DNA from: an uncultured Verrucomicrobiota bacterium
Lineage (GTDB): Bacteria > Verrucomicrobiota > Kiritimatiellia > CAIVKH01
Reading direction: 5' to 3'
Length of the DNA stretch: 64,000 bases
Assembly: GCA_937872895.1 (NCBI GenBank)
Contig: CALMUP010000035.1
Span: 85,781-149,780 of the forward strand
The position numbers and the translations under genes are program-made. This document shows positions 35,026-45,731 of the stretch, piece by piece (position 1 is the stretch's first letter; each line of letters begins with the position of its first letter). The notes below the pieces were generated by a model that was not told where the DNA came from, searched no databases, and saw only the letters and a program-made list of their open reading frames with translations.

Positions 35026-36798
35026 ATGAGCCGAAAAACCCCCGCACCCACCTTGACCAAGCCGGCCTGGGAAACCTACCGCCGCCTGCTCGACTACGCC
35101 TTCCGCTACCGGGGCCGCCTGCTGCTCGGCCTGGCCTGCGGCGTGCTGTTTGGCGCCTCGAATGCCCTGATCATGTGGGTCATGAAGGGCGGACTGGACC
35201 GCGTGTTCAACGTGATCGAGGCCCCGACCCGCGACGTGATCCTCTTCCTGCTCCTGTTCCCGCTGCTCGGCCTGCTGCGGGGCCTGACCGAATACGCCAG
35301 CAAGTATTATGTGCAATGGGTCGGGAACCGCGTGGTCATGGACCTGCGTGACGCGATGTTCGCCCACCTGAACCGCCTCTCGCTGGGTTATTTCGTGCAG
35401 AGCCGCACCGGCGACATTATCGCCCGCACCACCAACGACACCACCGTCGTGCAGAGCTCGGTCTCCACGGTCATCGAGGACATCGCCAAGGAACCGATGA
35501 CCATCGTGGCCATGACCATCTACATCCTGACCCTCGACCCCATCCTCGCCCTGATCAGCCTCGTGCTCTTCCCGATCTGCATCCTGCCGGTCATGATGTT
35601 CGGCCGCCGGGTGCGCCGCTACGCCCGCGAGGCCCAGCAGCGCATCGCCGACCTCGTGTCGATCATCCAGGAGAACGTGGCCTGCGTCCGCATCGTGAAG
35701 GCCTTCGGCATGGAGCAGTACGAGCAGGGCCGCTTCCACGAGCAGAACGCGAAGTTCTTCAGCCGCATCATGAAGGTCACCCGCGCCCGCGCCGCCATCG
35801 AACCGATCATCGTCTTCATCACCACGATCGGCGTCTGCTTCCTGCTGATCTACGTGCGCAGCGTGCAGATGACCGCCGGGGAATTCTTCACCTTCGCCGG
35901 TTCGATGGTCATGCTCTACACCCCGGTGAAGAAACTGAGCCGCGTGCACCTGCAGATCGAGCAGGCCGCTGCTTCCGCCGAACGGATCTTCGATGTGCTC
36001 GATACCCCGGTGCAGGTGGTGGAACGGCCCGAGGCGACCGGTTTCACCGGCACCGTGGACCGGATCACCTTCGAGCAGGTGGCCTTCCAGTACGACCACA
36101 AGCCGGTGCTCGAGGACATCTCGCTGGAAATTCCGGCCGGAACCCGCGTGGCCCTGGTCGGTGGATCCGGCGCCGGCAAGACCACCCTGCTCAGCCTGCT
36201 GCCGCGCTTCTACGACCCGGTCACCGGCGCGGTGCGCATCAACGGGCGCGACCTGCGCGAATTCACCCTGGCCTCGCTGCGCCGCCAGATCGGCCTGGTC
36301 ACCCAGGATACCGTGCTGTTCAACGACACCGTCGCCCGCAATATCGCCTACGGCACCGACGGCGCCGACCGCGAAGCCATCATCGAGGCCGCCCGCCGCG
36401 CCAACGCGCACGACTTCATCACGGTCATGGATGAAGGGTACGATACGGTCATCGGAGAACTCGGCTCGCGCCTGTCCGGTGGACAACGCCAGCGCCTGGC
36501 CATCGCCCGGGCAATGTTGCGCAACCCGCCGATCATGCTGCTCGACGAGGCGACCAGCGCGCTCGATACCGAATCCGAACGCCTCGTCCAGGCTGCGCTG
36601 AACGAGCTCATGAAGGGCCGCACCGTCTTCGCCATCGCCCACCGCCTCTCCACCATCATCGGCAGCGACCTGATCCTCGTCATGGACAAGGGCCGGATCG
36701 TGGAGCAGGGGAACCACGAGGTCCTGCTGGCCCGCGGCGGTCTCTACAAGAAACTCTACGACCTGCAGTTCTCCGACGGCGCGGCCGCCGGGAGCTGA
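35026..36798 (+). CDS. msbA: Lipid A export ATP-binding/permease protein MsbA
   Basis: A 590-residue half-size ABC exporter: six transmembrane helices in residues 20-320, then an ATPase domain with Walker A LVGGSGAGKTTLLSLLPRF, Q-loop GLVTQDTVLFNDTV, signature SRLSGGQRQRLAIARAM, Walker B PIMLLDEATSALD and the H-loop AHRLST. Length and position in an LPS operon support MsbA, which flips lipid A-core across the inner membrane. The general ABCB-type exporter is the alternative. It begins two bases after the GT2 stop. Confidence 0.92.
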   Translation: MSRKTPAPTLTKPAWETYRRLLDYAFRYRGRLLLGLACGVLFGASNALIMWVMKGGLDRVFNVIEAPTRDVILFLLLFPLLGLLRGLTEYASKYYVQWVGNRVVMDLRDAMFAHLNRLSLGYFVQSRTGDIIARTTNDTTVVQSSVSTVIEDIAKEPMTIVAMTIYILTLDPILALISLVLFPICILPVMMFGRRVRRYAREAQQRIADLVSIIQENVACVRIVKAFGMEQYEQGRFHEQNAKFFSRIMKVTRARAAIEPIIVFITTIGVCFLLIYVRSVQMTAGEFFTFAGSMVMLYTPVKKLSRVHLQIEQAAASAERIFDVLDTPVQVVERPEATGFTGTVDRITFEQVAFQYDHKPVLEDISLEIPAGTRVALVGGSGAGKTTLLSLLPRFYDPVTGAVRINGRDLREFTLASLRRQIGLVTQDTVLFNDTVARNIAYGTDGADREAIIEAARRANAHDFITVMDEGYDTVIGELGSRLSGGQRQRLAIARAMLRNPPIMLLDEATSALDTESERLVQAALNELMKGRTVFAIAHRLSTIIGSDLILVMDKGRIVEQGNHEVLLARGGLYKKLYDLQFSDGAAAGS

Positions 36799-36809
36799 GC
36801 CGCCGACGC

Positions 36810-38393
36810 ATGGACAACCGCCGCGTCATACGCTCCGCCCTGGTCATCGGCGCCTTCACCTCGATGAGCCGCTTCCTTGGCATGGTCCGCGACTTGCTCA
36901 CCGCCGGCGTGTTCGGCACCTCCCTCGCCATGTCCGCATTCGTGGTCGCCTTCCGCATCCCCAACCTGTTCCGCCGCCTGTTCGGCGAGGGAGCCTTGTC
37001 GTCCGCGTTCGTCCCGGTCTACATGGAGACCCGCCGCAACGAGGGCGAGGCCACCGCCTGGACCCTGGCCGCGCGCGTCCTCTCGCTCGCCTCCGTGCTG
37101 CTGATCGCCCTGACCGCGCTCGGTTGCCTCGCCGCCGGCTTCCTGCTCACCCGCGCCGATCCGGGGTCGCAGCGCGCGATGATCCTCCCGCTGACCCAGA
37201 TCATGTTGCCCTACATGATCTTCATCTGTCTCGCCGCCCTGTGCGCGGCCATCCTGAATTCGCACCGGCATTTCACCATACCCGCCTTGTCGCCGAGCCT
37301 GATGAACCTGACCTGGATCTTCTCCGTGCTGGTCATCTGCCCGCTGATGGGCAACACCCTCGAGGAAAAGATCTACGGCCTCGCCTGGGGCGTCCTGTTG
37401 TCCGGGCTGATCCAGTTCGCCATGCAACTCCCGGTGCTGCGCCGTTACGGGTTCGCGTTCCGGTTCACCCTGGTCTGGAACGATCCGCGGGTGTGGCGGG
37501 TGTTCACCCTGATGGGACCGGCCACCCTCGGCCTCGCCGTCACCCAGATCAACACGATGGTGAACAGCCTGCTCGCCGCGTGGATCGGACCGTGGGCCCC
37601 GGCCGCCCTGTTCTACAGCGAGCGGTTGCTGTATTTCCCGCAGGGCATCCTCGCCACCGCGATGAGCACGGTGTTGCTGCCGGTCTTTGCCGGGTGCGCC
37701 GCCGAGAAGCGGCTCGACGACCTGCTGCGCACGATGAACCACTCGCTGCGCCTGTTGTCGTTCGTGATGATTCCCGCCTCGATCGGCCTGTTCGTGCTCG
37801 CCCGGCCGATCGTCCAGATGCTGTTCGAGTGGGGCAACTTCAGCGCGCAGTCGACCGACCTCACTACCATCGCCCTGCAATGTTATGCCCCCGGACTGCT
37901 GGTGTTCAGCCTGTCGAAGGTATTCGTGCCCGCGTTCTACGCCCACCAGGATACCCGCACCCCGGTCAAGGTCGGCATCGCCTGCGTGTTGCTGAACCTG
38001 TTCCTGAACATCCTGTTTATCCTGACCCTGCCGACCTACCTCAAACACGCCGGCCTTGCCGCCGCGACGGTCATCGCCGAAGCCTTCAACGGCTTCACCC
38101 TGGCCTGGCTGGTTCACCGGCGGTTCGGTTCGCCGGGTTGGCGGCCGATGATCCACAGCGCCGGCAAGGCGTTGCTGGCCTCGCTGGTCATGGGCGGGTT
38201 CATCCTGCTGGCCCTGCCCGCGACGATGGACCTGGTGGGTCGCTGGATCCCGGTGGAGAAAATCACCCAGGTGGTCGCGGTGCTGGTGGTGATCGCCGGT
38301 GCGATGGTCATCTACCTGTTCGCGGCACGTTTGTTGCGATGCCCCGAATGTGGCGAGGCGCTGGATGCCATGCGCCGCCGGAGGAAGCCGTGA
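36810..38393 (+). CDS. murJ: Lipid II flippase MurJ (MviN)
   Basis: A 527-residue MOP-superfamily flippase with about 14 helices: SMSRFLGMVRDLLTAGVFGT at the start, FRIPNLFRRLFGEGALSSAF with the conserved Arg/Glu pair, and EWGNFSAQSTDLTTIALQCY and KVFVPAFYAHQDTRTPVKVG in the second half. It moves lipid-linked peptidoglycan precursor to the periplasm. The C-terminus ends in a small LRCPECGEALDAM tail with a Cys pair, which is unusual. The stop overlaps the GTG of the following esterase gene. Confidence 0.95.
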   Translation: MDNRRVIRSALVIGAFTSMSRFLGMVRDLLTAGVFGTSLAMSAFVVAFRIPNLFRRLFGEGALSSAFVPVYMETRRNEGEATAWTLAARVLSLASVLLIALTALGCLAAGFLLTRADPGSQRAMILPLTQIMLPYMIFICLAALCAAILNSHRHFTIPALSPSLMNLTWIFSVLVICPLMGNTLEEKIYGLAWGVLLSGLIQFAMQLPVLRRYGFAFRFTLVWNDPRVWRVFTLMGPATLGLAVTQINTMVNSLLAAWIGPWAPAALFYSERLLYFPQGILATAMSTVLLPVFAGCAAEKRLDDLLRTMNHSLRLLSFVMIPASIGLFVLARPIVQMLFEWGNFSAQSTDLTTIALQCYAPGLLVFSLSKVFVPAFYAHQDTRTPVKVGIACVLLNLFLNILFILTLPTYLKHAGLAAATVIAEAFNGFTLAWLVHRRFGSPGWRPMIHSAGKALLASLVMGGFILLALPATMDLVGRWIPVEKITQVVAVLVVIAGAMVIYLFAARLLRCPECGEALDAMRRRRKP

Positions 38394-39268
38394 GCGAAGG
38401 ACGGCAGGAAGTGATCTACCTCGAGGTTGACGGGCTGCGCCGTCGGTATGTTTTGTACCGGCCGCACGCGGTGGTGACCAGCGGTCAACTGGCACCGCTG
38501 GTCATCATGCTCGACGGACGCGGGGGGACCCCGTGGACGGCGATGAAGATCACCCGGTGGAACGACACCGCCGACCGGCATGGCTTTGTGGTCGTGTATC
38601 CCGAGGCAACCCGGGTTGATCCGAAAGGGCCGCTGCATTTTCTGACCAACCCGCAGATGTGGAACGCCGGGGCGGGGGGCAGCGACACCGAACGGCCCGA
38701 GGTCGATGACCTCACCTTCCTGCGCAGCATGGTGGACCATGTGGTGCTGCACGCCCGGATCGACCGCACCCGCATCTACCTGACCGGGTTCTCCAACGGT
38801 GCGGCGATGACCTACCGGTTTGCGCTGGCCTTTCCTGAAACACTCGCGGCGATTGCTCCGGTGGCCGGTCACCTGCGCCAGCACGACCAGGTCCTGGCCG
38901 CGCCGGTGCCGATGCTGGCCTTGTTCGGCCGCCTTGATCCGCTGAGCCCCTACGAGGGCGGTCCGGTGGATCTGCCCTGGGGCGTGCGCGAAGTCCGCCC
39001 GCCCGCGCCCGCCTCCGTGCATGCCTGGGCCGCATTGAACGGCCACGATCCTGCGGAAGGTCGCATCACCACCGAGCCGGGGCTTTCGCGCCTCGCCTAT
39101 GGCGAACCGGGGGCGCGCGACGAAGTGGTGTTCATCACCATCGACGACCTCGGCCATGTCTGGCCGGGCGGGCACCGGTTGCTTCCGGAGCCGCTGGTCG
39201 GTCCGACCTCCGACCGGCTCGATGCGAATGCGGCGATCTGGACCTTCTTCCAGCGTCATCAACGGTGA
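38390..39268 (+). CDS. PHB-depolymerase/LpqC-like alpha/beta-hydrolase esterase
   Basis: A 292-residue hydrolase starting at a GTG with GAGGAAG just upstream, overlapping murJ by four bases. The fold is shown by PLVIMLDGRGGTPWTAMKIT, the nucleophile elbow YLTGFSNGAAMTYRFALAF (G-x-S-x-G) near residue 130, the acid in FGRLDPLSPYEGG and the His in DDLGHVWPGGH. These match the poly(3-hydroxybutyrate) depolymerase/feruloyl-esterase-like LpqC family. No signal peptide is seen, so a cytoplasmic location is likely. The natural ester is unknown; its place in an envelope operon may be incidental. Confidence 0.88.
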   Translation: MSEGRQEVIYLEVDGLRRRYVLYRPHAVVTSGQLAPLVIMLDGRGGTPWTAMKITRWNDTADRHGFVVVYPEATRVDPKGPLHFLTNPQMWNAGAGGSDTERPEVDDLTFLRSMVDHVVLHARIDRTRIYLTGFSNGAAMTYRFALAFPETLAAIAPVAGHLRQHDQVLAAPVPMLALFGRLDPLSPYEGGPVDLPWGVREVRPPAPASVHAWAALNGHDPAEGRITTEPGLSRLAYGEPGARDEVVFITIDDLGHVWPGGHRLLPEPLVGPTSDRLDANAAIWTFFQRHQR

Positions 39269-39269
39269 C

Positions 39270-40175
39270 ATGCAAACACCCGAACCAGATGCCCGTCCGT
39301 GGACGGGCCTCGCCGCCCTCGGTATCGTCTACCTGGTCTGGGGCAGCACCTACCTGGCCATCCGGTATGCGGTGCGGGAGGGCAGCGGGTTTCCGGCCTT
39401 CTGGATGGCGGGTTCGCGGGTGCTGCTCGGCGGACTGATCCTGCTGGTCATCGCGGCGCTGTTGCGCAAACCGCTGCGCCTCGCCCGGCGTGACTGGACG
39501 ATCACGGTGGTCACGGCGATCCTGCTGTGGAACGGGGGCAACGGGTTGGTCACCTGGGCGGAACAGCGGGTTTCCTCCGGGTATGCGGCCCTGGTCATCG
39601 GGACCACGCCGCTGTGGGGAGCCTTGGTCGAGTCGATCCTGCACAGGCGTCGGCCGGGTGGTAGGCTGGTCGTATCGCTGCTGATCGGTTTTGCGGGGTT
39701 GGTGGTGCTCACGTGGCCGATGCTCCAGCAGGGGGAGCGGTCGGATTGGATGGCCACGCTGGCGTTACTGGGTGCGCCGATCAGTTGGAGCATTGGTTCG
39801 GCCTACCAGAAACGGCACCAGATCCGGCAGCCGATTCTGGTCAGTTCGGCCTACCAGCAATTGATTGGCGGGATGATCTTCCTGCTGCTCGCGTTGTTGA
39901 CGAAGGAACCCGCGCCGGATCCCACGCCGGAGGCCTGGTGGGCATGGGGGTATCTGGTGGTATTCGGGTCGGTGATCGCCTTCACGGCCTACGTCACGGC
40001 ATTGCGGGCACTGCCGTTGCCGATAGTGATGACCTATGCGTACGTCAATCCGGTGATCGCGGTATTCCTGGGGTGGCTCATCCTTCACGAGCCGATCACA
40101 CCCTCCACGCTCGCCGGAACCGCCCTCATCCTTGCCGGCGTTGCTGCGCTCTTTCACGACCGTTTTCGCCGGTAA
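39270..40175 (+). CDS. EamA/DMT-family transporter
   Basis: A 301-residue inner-membrane protein with ten helices and two EamA repeats. LGIVYLVWGSTYLAIRYAVR opens the first; GAPISWSIGSAYQKRH opens the second; the end reads VNPVIAVFLGWLILHEPITP, a hallmark of YedA/RhaT-like exporters. Metabolite or drug efflux is likely; substrate is unknown. The start is one base after the esterase stop, and a hairpin at 40252-40279 lies 75 bases beyond its stop. Confidence 0.9.
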   Translation: MQTPEPDARPWTGLAALGIVYLVWGSTYLAIRYAVREGSGFPAFWMAGSRVLLGGLILLVIAALLRKPLRLARRDWTITVVTAILLWNGGNGLVTWAEQRVSSGYAALVIGTTPLWGALVESILHRRRPGGRLVVSLLIGFAGLVVLTWPMLQQGERSDWMATLALLGAPISWSIGSAYQKRHQIRQPILVSSAYQQLIGGMIFLLLALLTKEPAPDPTPEAWWAWGYLVVFGSVIAFTAYVTALRALPLPIVMTYAYVNPVIAVFLGWLILHEPITPSTLAGTALILAGVAALFHDRFRR

Positions 40176-40251
40176 GGTTTCACCTCGAAGCCATGCGGCC
40201 ATGGGTTATGGCTGGCGGAGAAAACGCAGGTACCCGGCCGGAACAATAAAA

Positions 40252-40279
40252 AACGGGATACCCGCTGGGGTATCCCGTT
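40252..40279 (-). terminator. Rho-independent terminator of the small Cys-rich gene
   Basis: AACGGGATACCC at 40252-40263 and GGGTATCCCGTT at 40268-40279 form a 12-bp stem with a GCTG loop. Read leftward it is followed by TTTTTATTG, so it terminates the gene at 40301-40483; it may also stop the EamA transcript coming from the other side. Confidence 0.85.
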
Positions 40280-40300
40280 GTCGCTGAAAAGGTGGACGAA

Positions 40301-40483
40301 TCAGCAGCCTTCGCCCTTCTTTTTCTCGCCGCATTCCTTTTTGCACTCATCGGCGCTCTTGTCCTTGGTGCACTTGCCGCAGCTCGACTTTTCCTTGTCG
40401 CCGCCGCCGCAACCGCCCGCCTGAACAGCTCCCGCCACGCCCAAGGTCAGGGCCAGCGCCAACATCATGGATAGGTACTTCAT
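40301..40483 (-). CDS. Small secreted Cys/Lys-rich protein
   Basis: A 60-residue protein; the ATG at 40483 is chosen because AAGGAG lies at proper distance (the ATG at 40489 is too close). Residues 1-22 form a signal peptide ending AVQAGG. The mature part is GGCGGGDKEKSSCGKC and more, with six cysteines and abundant Lys/Glu. Such composition suggests metal binding or a disulphide-linked peptide. An extended -10 (TGGTATAAA) lies upstream and a strong terminator downstream, so it is its own transcription unit. No family is recognised. Confidence 0.7.
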   Translation of the reverse strand: MKYLSMMLALALTLGVAGAVQAGGCGGGDKEKSSCGKCTKDKSADECKKECGEKKKGEGC

Positions 40484-40636
40484 CGGCATTCTCCTTATGG
40501 TAATATAATCCTTTGGACGTTTATACCATACCCGTGTTCAACCATTTTTCAACCAGGCGGCCAGAACGGCTATGGATTACGCGCAACTAGCGAATTGGCA
40601 TAGGGTAAAAAATGACGGTCCGGCTCAATATCGCGC

Positions 40637-40665
40637 TTGTCAAACCCCGGCTCCTTTACTACGTT
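40637..40665 (+). promoter_or_regulatory. Probable promoter of tRNA-Tyr
   Basis: TTGTCA at 40637-40642 and TACGTT at 40660-40665 are separated by 17 bases and end about 17 bases before the tRNA 5' end. The -10 is a weak match. Confidence 0.45.
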
Positions 40666-40682
40666 GCCTCCCTGTTTTCGGC

Positions 40683-40768
40683 GGTGGGATAGCGAAGTGG
40701 CCAAACGCATCAGACTGTAAATCTGACGACTCACGTCTTCGAAGGTTCGAATCCTTCTCCCACCACCA
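40683..40768 (+). tRNA. tRNA-Tyr (anticodon GTA), CCA encoded
   Basis: Acceptor GGTGGGA pairs with TCCCACC at 40758-40764, followed by discriminator A and an encoded CCA. The anticodon arm is TCAGA-CTGTAAA-TCTGA with anticodon GTA. A long variable arm follows, as required of bacterial tRNA-Tyr, and the T-arm is GAAGG-TTCGAAT-CCTTC. Its 3' end is overlapped by an inverted repeat that leads into a decayed GIY-YIG cassette. Confidence 0.95.
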
Positions 40769-40792
40769 TCCTTCGCTCGCGAAGGATGGTGG
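40763..40792. repeat. 14-bp perfect inverted repeat at the 3' end of tRNA-Tyr (REP-like)
   Basis: CCACCATCCTTCGC at 40763-40776 is exactly inverted at 40779-40792 with only TC between. It begins inside the tRNA acceptor end and is not followed by a T-run. The following bases (to about 40860) include GGCGAAGGTGGACCAG and GCTACGGATGGCAGG, in the style of REP elements that accompany GIY-YIG genes. Confidence 0.6.
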
Positions 40793-40866
40793 AGTCCTCC
40801 TAAGGCATTTGGCGAAGGTGGACCAGTTGAAGCGAGTCGCAAGCTACGGATGGCAGGCCATCCCCC

Positions 40867-41053
40867 ATGCATTACACCGATCTTCTCGGCTGCCAAACCG
40901 ATCCGGCGCTACGGTTATCTAGGTCGTACGTCCGACCTGAACATTCGCCTGGCTGACCATGCTGGAAAAAGCCCGTCACCGAGGAATCAACGCCCGTGGC
41001 GGTTGAACATGGATCTCGCGTTCGAGACCCCCGAATCGGCCCAAAGGCGATGA
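40867..41053 (+). pseudogene. Decayed GIY-YIG nuclease gene next to tRNA-Tyr
   Basis: From an ATG at 40867 one frame reads MHYTDLLGCQTDPA; a one-base shift then gives RYGYLGRTSDLNIRLADHAG, KSPSPRNQRPWRLNMDLAFE and TPESAQRR before a TGA. Together these match the GIY-YIG domain (Y-x-x-L-L-x-C ... Y-x-G-R-T-S-D-L-x-x-R-L-x-x-H ... R-P-W-x-L). The C-terminal Y-L-K-x-G-x-G-x-x-F segment is missing. It is frameshifted and truncated, hence non-functional. Confidence 0.75.
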
Positions 41054-41107
41054 CGCAATCCTGACTGCTGCCGGCTTTTGCCGGGGGTGCCCCGTGATGG
41101 GGCTTGA

Positions 41108-41323
41108 GCGGATTGTCTGCGGTCTATCCTCGCTGACGGAAACCGGTATGCGGCGTTCCGCTATCTGAAACAAGACCAAGGCATCGGCGTCTTGAAGCAA
41201 GCGGTGACTGGAAAAGAGATGTTGTTTCAACATCTGACGTTCATGCATCTGTTGACCCAATTGGGCCATACCTTTGTGCCCTGCGAATGGGCTACGCCAA
41301 TTGCATCGTATGCGCGGTGCTGA
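41108..41323 (+). pseudogene. Unidentified coding remnant
   Basis: A 71-codon frame without a start codon reads ADCLRSILADGNRYAAFRYL and continues KQAVTGKEMLFQHLTFMHLL, ending TPIASYARC with TGA at 41321-41323. Amino-acid composition is protein-like and unlike the shadow frames around it. No family is recognised. It probably belongs to the same decayed insert as the GIY-YIG remnant. Confidence 0.35.
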
Positions 41324-41332
41324 CGCATGGGT

Positions 41333-42661
41333 TCAGTCGCCGGGCGGGTGATTGGTTTCCCTGGTGCCGGTGACAAACCGGCGGGGGAGTTCGCCCAGGG
41401 CACTCAGCCACCAGGCCAGACGGGCCGGTTTCCGCAGGTGGATTCGTTGGGCTTGGTAGATGCCATGGTGGCCCGAGCAGTAGTAACTCATGAAGCACGC
41501 CACGAAGGCGAAGGGAGCGATCCGGTATCCGAACAGTTCCGCGGCCATGATCGTGCACGCGATGGGCGTGTTGGACGCCCCGCCAAACACCGCGGCAAAC
41601 CCGAGCGCGGCGAGCAGGGAGAATCCGACCGGAATGTACTCGGACAGGGCGCTTCCCAGCGTGGTTCCCATGAAGACCAGCGGGATGAATTCGCCGCCCT
41701 TGAACCCGGTTCCGATGGTCAGCGAGGTGAATACGGACTTGAGGAACGCATCCTTGACCGAGGCCACGTTTTCCAGGGCGGACTGGATGTGCGGGATGCC
41801 AAGGCCGGCATACCGGAAGGATCCCTCCCACTGGTAGAGCACGACGAGGAGGAGTCCACCAAGCAGCGGCTTGAAGGGCGGATACCGGACCAGGCGATTT
41901 CCGATACGCTCCACCCCGTGGGTTGTCATGACAAAGAATTTGGCCGCCAGCCCGAAGATGACCCCGGCGAGCATGATCCACAACAGGACGGGCACGGTGA
42001 TGGGCGGAAGTTCCGGGAGCGGGTAGTGGGTGTGAGGAGCGCCGAGCAGGAGAGTCGTGCCATAGCCCACGAACGATGCCACCAGGCACTGGAACAAGGC
42101 GAAGAGGCGGAGATGACCAATGTGGATGACCTCCATGCCAAAGATGACGCCGGCCCACGGAGCGCCGATGGCTGATCCGAACCCGGCGCCTGCTCCCGCG
42201 GCCAGCAGGATGCGCCGTTCCTCCGGCTCGATGTTGAAAAAGCGGCCGAGCTGGTCCGAAAGCGAGGCGCCCATCTGGACCGCAGTGCCTTCCCGCCCAG
42301 CGGATCCACCGAACAAGTGGGTGACCAGGGTGCCGCCCAGGATGAACGGCGCCATGTGGAACGGGATGATGTTCTTCGGGTCGTGGATCTCATCCAGGAT
42401 CAGGTTGTTTCCTGCGGCGATGTCCTTGCCGAACCGGTAGTACACCCAACCAATGCCAAAACCGGCGACCGGCAGGAACCAGAGGAGGGCCGGGTTGGCA
42501 TACCGGGTGTTGGTCGCCCATTCGAGCAATACGAGAAATACGGTTGCGGCGATTCCGGAAAGAATGCCGCTCAAGCTGCTAAACAAGGCCCAGCGAAGTT
42601 GCCGTCTAACCGTACGTTTGCTGCTCACGAACCGTACCGTCCTGATGGGTGTACGCGGCAT
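41333..42661 (-). CDS. CLC-family ion channel/antiporter with GREGT signature (possible fluoride type)
   Basis: A 442-residue protein with about ten to twelve helices. The CLC signature appears as GSAGREGTAVQMGASLSDQL near residues 119-138. The first selectivity motif, G-S-G-I-P in chloride CLCs, is replaced by AGNNLILDEIHDP, and GREGP by GREGT. GFKGGEFIPLVFMGTTLGSA and FGGASNTPIACTIMAAELFG follow, the latter near the external gate. These changes resemble the CLC-F fluoride/proton antiporters, as I remember that subfamily; no fluoride riboswitch is seen upstream. Chloride transport remains possible. Confidence 0.85.
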   Translation of the reverse strand: MPRTPIRTVRFVSSKRTVRRQLRWALFSSLSGILSGIAATVFLVLLEWATNTRYANPALLWFLPVAGFGIGWVYYRFGKDIAAGNNLILDEIHDPKNIIPFHMAPFILGGTLVTHLFGGSAGREGTAVQMGASLSDQLGRFFNIEPEERRILLAAGAGAGFGSAIGAPWAGVIFGMEVIHIGHLRLFALFQCLVASFVGYGTTLLLGAPHTHYPLPELPPITVPVLLWIMLAGVIFGLAAKFFVMTTHGVERIGNRLVRYPPFKPLLGGLLLVVLYQWEGSFRYAGLGIPHIQSALENVASVKDAFLKSVFTSLTIGTGFKGGEFIPLVFMGTTLGSALSEYIPVGFSLLAALGFAAVFGGASNTPIACTIMAAELFGYRIAPFAFVACFMSYYCSGHHGIYQAQRIHLRKPARLAWWLSALGELPRRFVTGTRETNHPPGD

Positions 42662-42797
42662 GAATCCATGGCGTGTGGTGATCGATCACGGGTGTAACCT
42701 ACCGGATGGCCGACCAACTGGGAAGGTTTTTGCCAGATTGGAAACGGGTACGCGTAACCTCGTCTCGTGCGCCCGCGATTCGTTCCGTTCCAGGGGG

Positions 42798-43217
42798 TTA
42801 GGCTCCGAGCACGGTCAGCACGATCTCGCGTTGGTGGCCGATGGCGCGGTGTTCCCAGAGGTAAACGCCCTGCCAGGTGCCGAGGAGGAGGCGGCCGCGT
42901 TGGAACGGAATCGTTTCGCTGGTGCGGGTGAGGGCCATCTTGATGTGGCTGGGCATGTCGTCGGGGCCTTCGAGGGTGTGGGTGAAGTCCGGATCATTTT
43001 CGGGAACGAGCCGGTCGAGAAACCGCTCGAGGTCATGGCGGGCCGAGGGGTCGGCATTCTCCATGATGACCAGGCTGCAACTGGTGTGGCGGCAGAAGAC
43101 GGTGACGATTCCTTCCTGAAGTCCGCTTGCCCGCACCGCGTCGTGCACGGCGTCGGTGAATTCCAGGGTGGATTTGGGAATCGAGCGAAGGCGGATGATC
43201 TGGGTGTAGGGGGTCAT
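42798..43217 (-). CDS. yjbQ: YjbQ-family (UPF0047) secondary thiamine-phosphate-synthase-like protein
   Basis: A 139-residue protein of the YjbQ family. VFCRHTSCSLVIMENADPS near residues 40-58 holds the conserved His/Thr/Ser/Glu set, DDMPSHIKMALTRTSETIPF near 87-106 the second His, and GTWQGVYLWEHRAIGHQREI the third block. Members complement thiamine-phosphate synthase mutants weakly; the true reaction is not settled. It is a single-gene unit. A broken second copy lies at 17931-18091. Confidence 0.93.
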   Translation of the reverse strand: MTPYTQIIRLRSIPKSTLEFTDAVHDAVRASGLQEGIVTVFCRHTSCSLVIMENADPSARHDLERFLDRLVPENDPDFTHTLEGPDDMPSHIKMALTRTSETIPFQRGRLLLGTWQGVYLWEHRAIGHQREIVLTVLGA

Positions 43218-43400
43218 GCGGGATGTTTAACAGAAGGACACGAAGAGCGCGAAGGGGGAATGATATTTTCGCGTGGACTTCCGGTAACGATGCTGTCTTA
43301 CGACCGCACTACCAGCGCAAGCATACGGTTTAATACGGGTTTGTAGTGACGCCGTGAGGCGTTTGGATCCGTGGTGCGGGCAAGCGTGTTGAGGCAATTC

Positions 43401-43426
43401 CGGGCCGCAGGCTTTCCTGCGGCCCG
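43401..43426 (-). terminator. GC-rich hairpin after katG
   Basis: CGGGCCGCAGG at 43401-43411 pairs with CCTGCGGCCCG at 43416-43426 (11 bp, loop CTTT), 12 bases beyond the katG stop. No U-run follows, so it may act as a 3' stabiliser or a weak terminator. Confidence 0.5.
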
Positions 43427-43438
43427 GCCGTGTCTTGA

Positions 43439-45661
<2,223 letters not shown>

Positions 45662-45731
45662 TCAGCCGGAAGGTGACGTCAATCAACCGGGATGCCGCCT
45701 GGCAGGTAGCGCGTGGTGTGCGATGCCGGGG

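Noticed and set aside
34978..36717. A 579-codon minus-strand frame opposite msbA
   Set aside because: Asp/His/Gly-rich with no motif; antisense shadow of a clear ABC transporter.
36756..38495. A 579-codon minus-strand frame opposite murJ
   Set aside because: Extreme Gln/His/Arg/Gly composition and exact antisense position to a well-supported gene: a GC-rich shadow.
37124..39268. A 714-codon plus-strand frame across murJ and the esterase gene
   Set aside because: Its first 420 codons are a shadow of murJ in another frame (Arg/Pro/Gly-rich, no motifs). Only the part from the GTG at 38390 is a real gene.
42662..42797. Fluoride riboswitch upstream of the CLC gene
   Set aside because: I looked for the conserved GGnGATGG start and pseudoknot pattern on the minus strand and did not find it.
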